Below are positions 7,204 to 8,541 of a stretch of DNA of 8,541 nucleotides, one piece after another (position 1 is the first letter of the stretch; the number at the start of each line of letters is the position of its first letter). This DNA comes from Candidatus Binataceae bacterium (GTDB lineage: Bacteria > Desulfobacterota > Binatia > Binatales > Binataceae). The stretch is from assembly GCA_030042765.1 (NCBI GenBank), contig JASHZA010000382.1:1-8541 (forward strand), given 5' to 3'. The notes beneath the pieces were generated by a model. That model was not told the DNA's origin, searched no databases, and worked only from the letters and a program-made list of their open reading frames with translations. Both the position numbers and the translations under genes were made by a program.

Positions 7204-7536
7204 GTGAAAATATTCAAATCGACTCTCGGCGCGGCCCTCATTCTCGGCCTGTTCTCTCTGGCCGGATGCGGACACAAGCTCGTCGCTCACGGCGGCGATA
7301 CTACCGTCGCCGTTTACCCCGACAAGGATTCCTTCGACAAGGTCAAGGCGATGGAGCAGCAGGGCGGACCCGCGGGGCTAATCGGCGGGTTGGGTGAGTC
7401 GATGATGACCAAGAAGATCGATGCGGGAACTCCCGTCAAAATCCTCTCGAGCGACGACACCGGTTGTCAAATCGAAGTCGTCGATGGTCCCAACAAAGGC
7501 TTACACGGCTACGTAAGTAAGGATAGCGTCGATTAA
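7204..7536 (+). CDS. Small lipoprotein with SH3-like C-terminal domain
   Basis: A 110-residue protein of unknown function. Residues 1-21 are a lipoprotein signal peptide: positive MKIFK, hydrophobic LGAALILGLFS, and the lipobox LAGC with C22 as the lipidated residue. The next residues are Gly and His rather than Asp, so sorting to the outer membrane is possible if the cell has a Lol system. Residues 35-55 hold a VAVYPDKDSFDKVKAM stretch, then a Gly-rich linker (58-66). Residues 75-110 (GTPVKILSSDD..., then VVDGPNKGLHGYVSKDSVD) have the pattern of a bacterial SH3-like domain, in which GPxxGxxGYV near the end is typical; such domains often bind cell-wall or protein ligands. GTG start as set by AAGGAG. 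Stands alone: divergent from the metallophosphoesterase gene and convergent with glnB, 61 bp away with no clear terminator between. Confidence 0.85.
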   Translation: MKIFKSTLGAALILGLFSLAGCGHKLVAHGGDTTVAVYPDKDSFDKVKAMEQQGGPAGLIGGLGESMMTKKIDAGTPVKILSSDDTGCQIEVVDGPNKGLHGYVSKDSVD

Positions 7537-7597
7537 GGGCTGCCCCCCGGAAATCATCAAAACGTTCAGCAGGTGAGCCGTTCGGTCGGAGCGGGCC

Positions 7598-7994
<397 letters not shown>

Positions 7995-8057
7995 CTAGTA
8001 CCTCTCCCAGATATCCCGCCCCAAACGCAAGGCCAGCGGATGAACGGCAATCGTAAC

Positions 8058-8072
8058 GCAACCGCGATGCCA
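8058..8072 (-). promoter_or_regulatory. Candidate sigma-54 (RpoN) -24/-12 promoter of glnB
   Basis: On the minus strand TGGCA (8072-8068), T, five bases CGCGG, then TTGC (8061-8058). This has the GG-N10-GC core and nine of the ten best-conserved bases of the TGGCAC-N5-TTGC consensus. The predicted start of transcription is near 8046, giving a leader of about 110 nt before glnB. The position and the gene type both fit, since PII genes are often RpoN/NtrC controlled. I could not find a clear NtrC-type dyad further upstream; an AT-rich patch with a GTTA/TAAC mini-dyad lies at 8136-8145. Confidence 0.6.
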
Positions 8073-8165
8073 GTCTCGCGCCGCACGGCTCTTCAATAAC
8101 CTCTATGCCCCTTCGCGGCTCGTTGCCATAAGCTGGTTAAATAACGGGCGAAAGTTCACTTAATA

Positions 8166-8183
8166 GGCAACCCGCCAATTGCC
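8166..8183 (-). other. Weak hairpin just downstream of plsY
   Basis: GGCAA and TTGCC form a 5-bp stem with an 8-nt loop, starting 11 nt after the plsY stop codon on the minus strand, followed by TATTAAG. There is no U-run, so it is at best a weak transcript end. The rest of the 258-bp plsY-glnB space shows only the sigma-54-type site and the leader ORF. Confidence 0.25.
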
Positions 8184-8194
8184 CGGCTTCTTCT

Positions 8195-8541
8195 TCACTC
8201 TGCTCGCTTTCCGCTGCCCGAGCCGATTCTCGGTTCCTCCCCGCTCATCAATCGCTTGATGTTCTCGCTATGGCGCATAAGAACCAGTGCCGACATCAGG
8301 ATCGCAAGCAAAATGTAGTGCTTGGGTGATCCGACCGCTGCAACCGCCGCCGGCAACGCTATCGCAGCGCCGATCGATGCGAGCGACACGATGCGGGTGG
8401 TTGCGATCAGAATCACGAAGAACAGTAGCGCTATTCCTATTGCCGCCGGCGATAGTCCGAGCCACACCCCCAGCGAAGTCGAGACCCCGCGCCCTCCCCG
8501 AAACCCAATGAATATCGATGAGATCGACCCGGCGAACGCCG
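8195..8541 (-). CDS. plsY: Acyl-phosphate:glycerol-3-phosphate acyltransferase PlsY (3' part, cut by right edge)
   Basis: Integral inner-membrane enzyme that moves the acyl group of acyl-phosphate to glycerol-3-phosphate, making lysophosphatidate, the first step of phospholipid synthesis. 114 C-terminal residues are visible of about 200. Seen in order: GFRGGRGVSTSLGV, the family's second conserved motif (usually FKGGKGVAT); a hydrophobic helix AAIGIALLFFVILIATT; RIVSLASIGAAIALPAA, a typical PlsY segment and helix; a third helix HYILLAILMSALVLM; and RHSENIKRLMSGEE, matching the conserved end of PlsY. The cytoplasmic tail (RIGSGSGKRAE) is short. In the motif two segment the usual Gly-His about eight residues before FRGG is read as Gly-Ser (FAGSISSIFIGF), and both Lys of KGGKG are Arg. 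The start and the first two or three membrane helices lie outside the window. Confidence 0.93.
   Translation of the reverse strand, partial: AFAGSISSIFIGFRGGRGVSTSLGVWLGLSPAAIGIALLFFVILIATTRIVSLASIGAAIALPAAVAAVGSPKHYILLAILMSALVLMRHSENIKRLMSGEEPRIGSGSGKRAE

Noticed and set aside
7537..7597. Terminator between the convergent lipoprotein and glnB genes
   Set aside because: Only short GC-rich pairings, no U-run.

Overview
The window is about 8.5 kb of high-GC bacterial chromosome. It holds eight protein-coding genes packed in the usual bacterial way. I see no mobile element, CRISPR array, rRNA or tRNA. The mix of a single-chain glycyl-tRNA synthetase, a pyruvate phosphate dikinase beside it, a PII protein with a sigma-54-type promoter and an N-acyl-D-amino-acid-deacylase-like amidohydrolase suggests a GC-rich, Gram-negative-type lineage. 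Something near Desulfobacterota or Binatota is a guess. The sequence alone does not fix the taxon.

Left part (1-2212): a 5' portion of an amidohydrolase gene runs off the left edge on the minus strand. It is divergent from a plus-strand gene for a cytoplasmic HtrA/trypsin-like protein with a PDZ domain. That protein keeps the catalytic Ser but has lost the His and Asp, so it looks like a pseudoprotease. The 161-bp space between the two genes holds a perfect 9+2+9 inverted repeat flanked by possible -35 elements.

Middle part (2240-6999): three minus-strand genes in transcription order form a likely operon: a YfcE/MJ0936-type metallophosphoesterase, glyQS (TTG start) and ppdK. The gaps are 52 and 82 bp. 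The operon converges on the HtrA-like gene, with 27 bp between them and no obvious terminator.

Right part (7000-8541): a small plus-strand lipoprotein with an SH3-like tail is divergent from the metallophosphoesterase operon. It converges on glnB (PII), which is on the minus strand. Upstream of glnB is a 258-bp intergenic region with an excellent sigma-54 (-24/-12) promoter match and a short upstream reading frame that overlaps the glnB start. Beyond it lies the 3' part of plsY, cut by the right edge.

The window is mostly housekeeping: translation, PEP/pyruvate interconversion, nitrogen signalling and phospholipid synthesis. I found no convincing new multi-gene system. The points most worth checking are the degenerate HtrA-like protein, the nitrogen-type promoter with overlapping leader ORF before glnB, and the palindrome in the left divergent promoter region. 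Substitutions at usually conserved residues in plsY and in glyQS are also worth a look.
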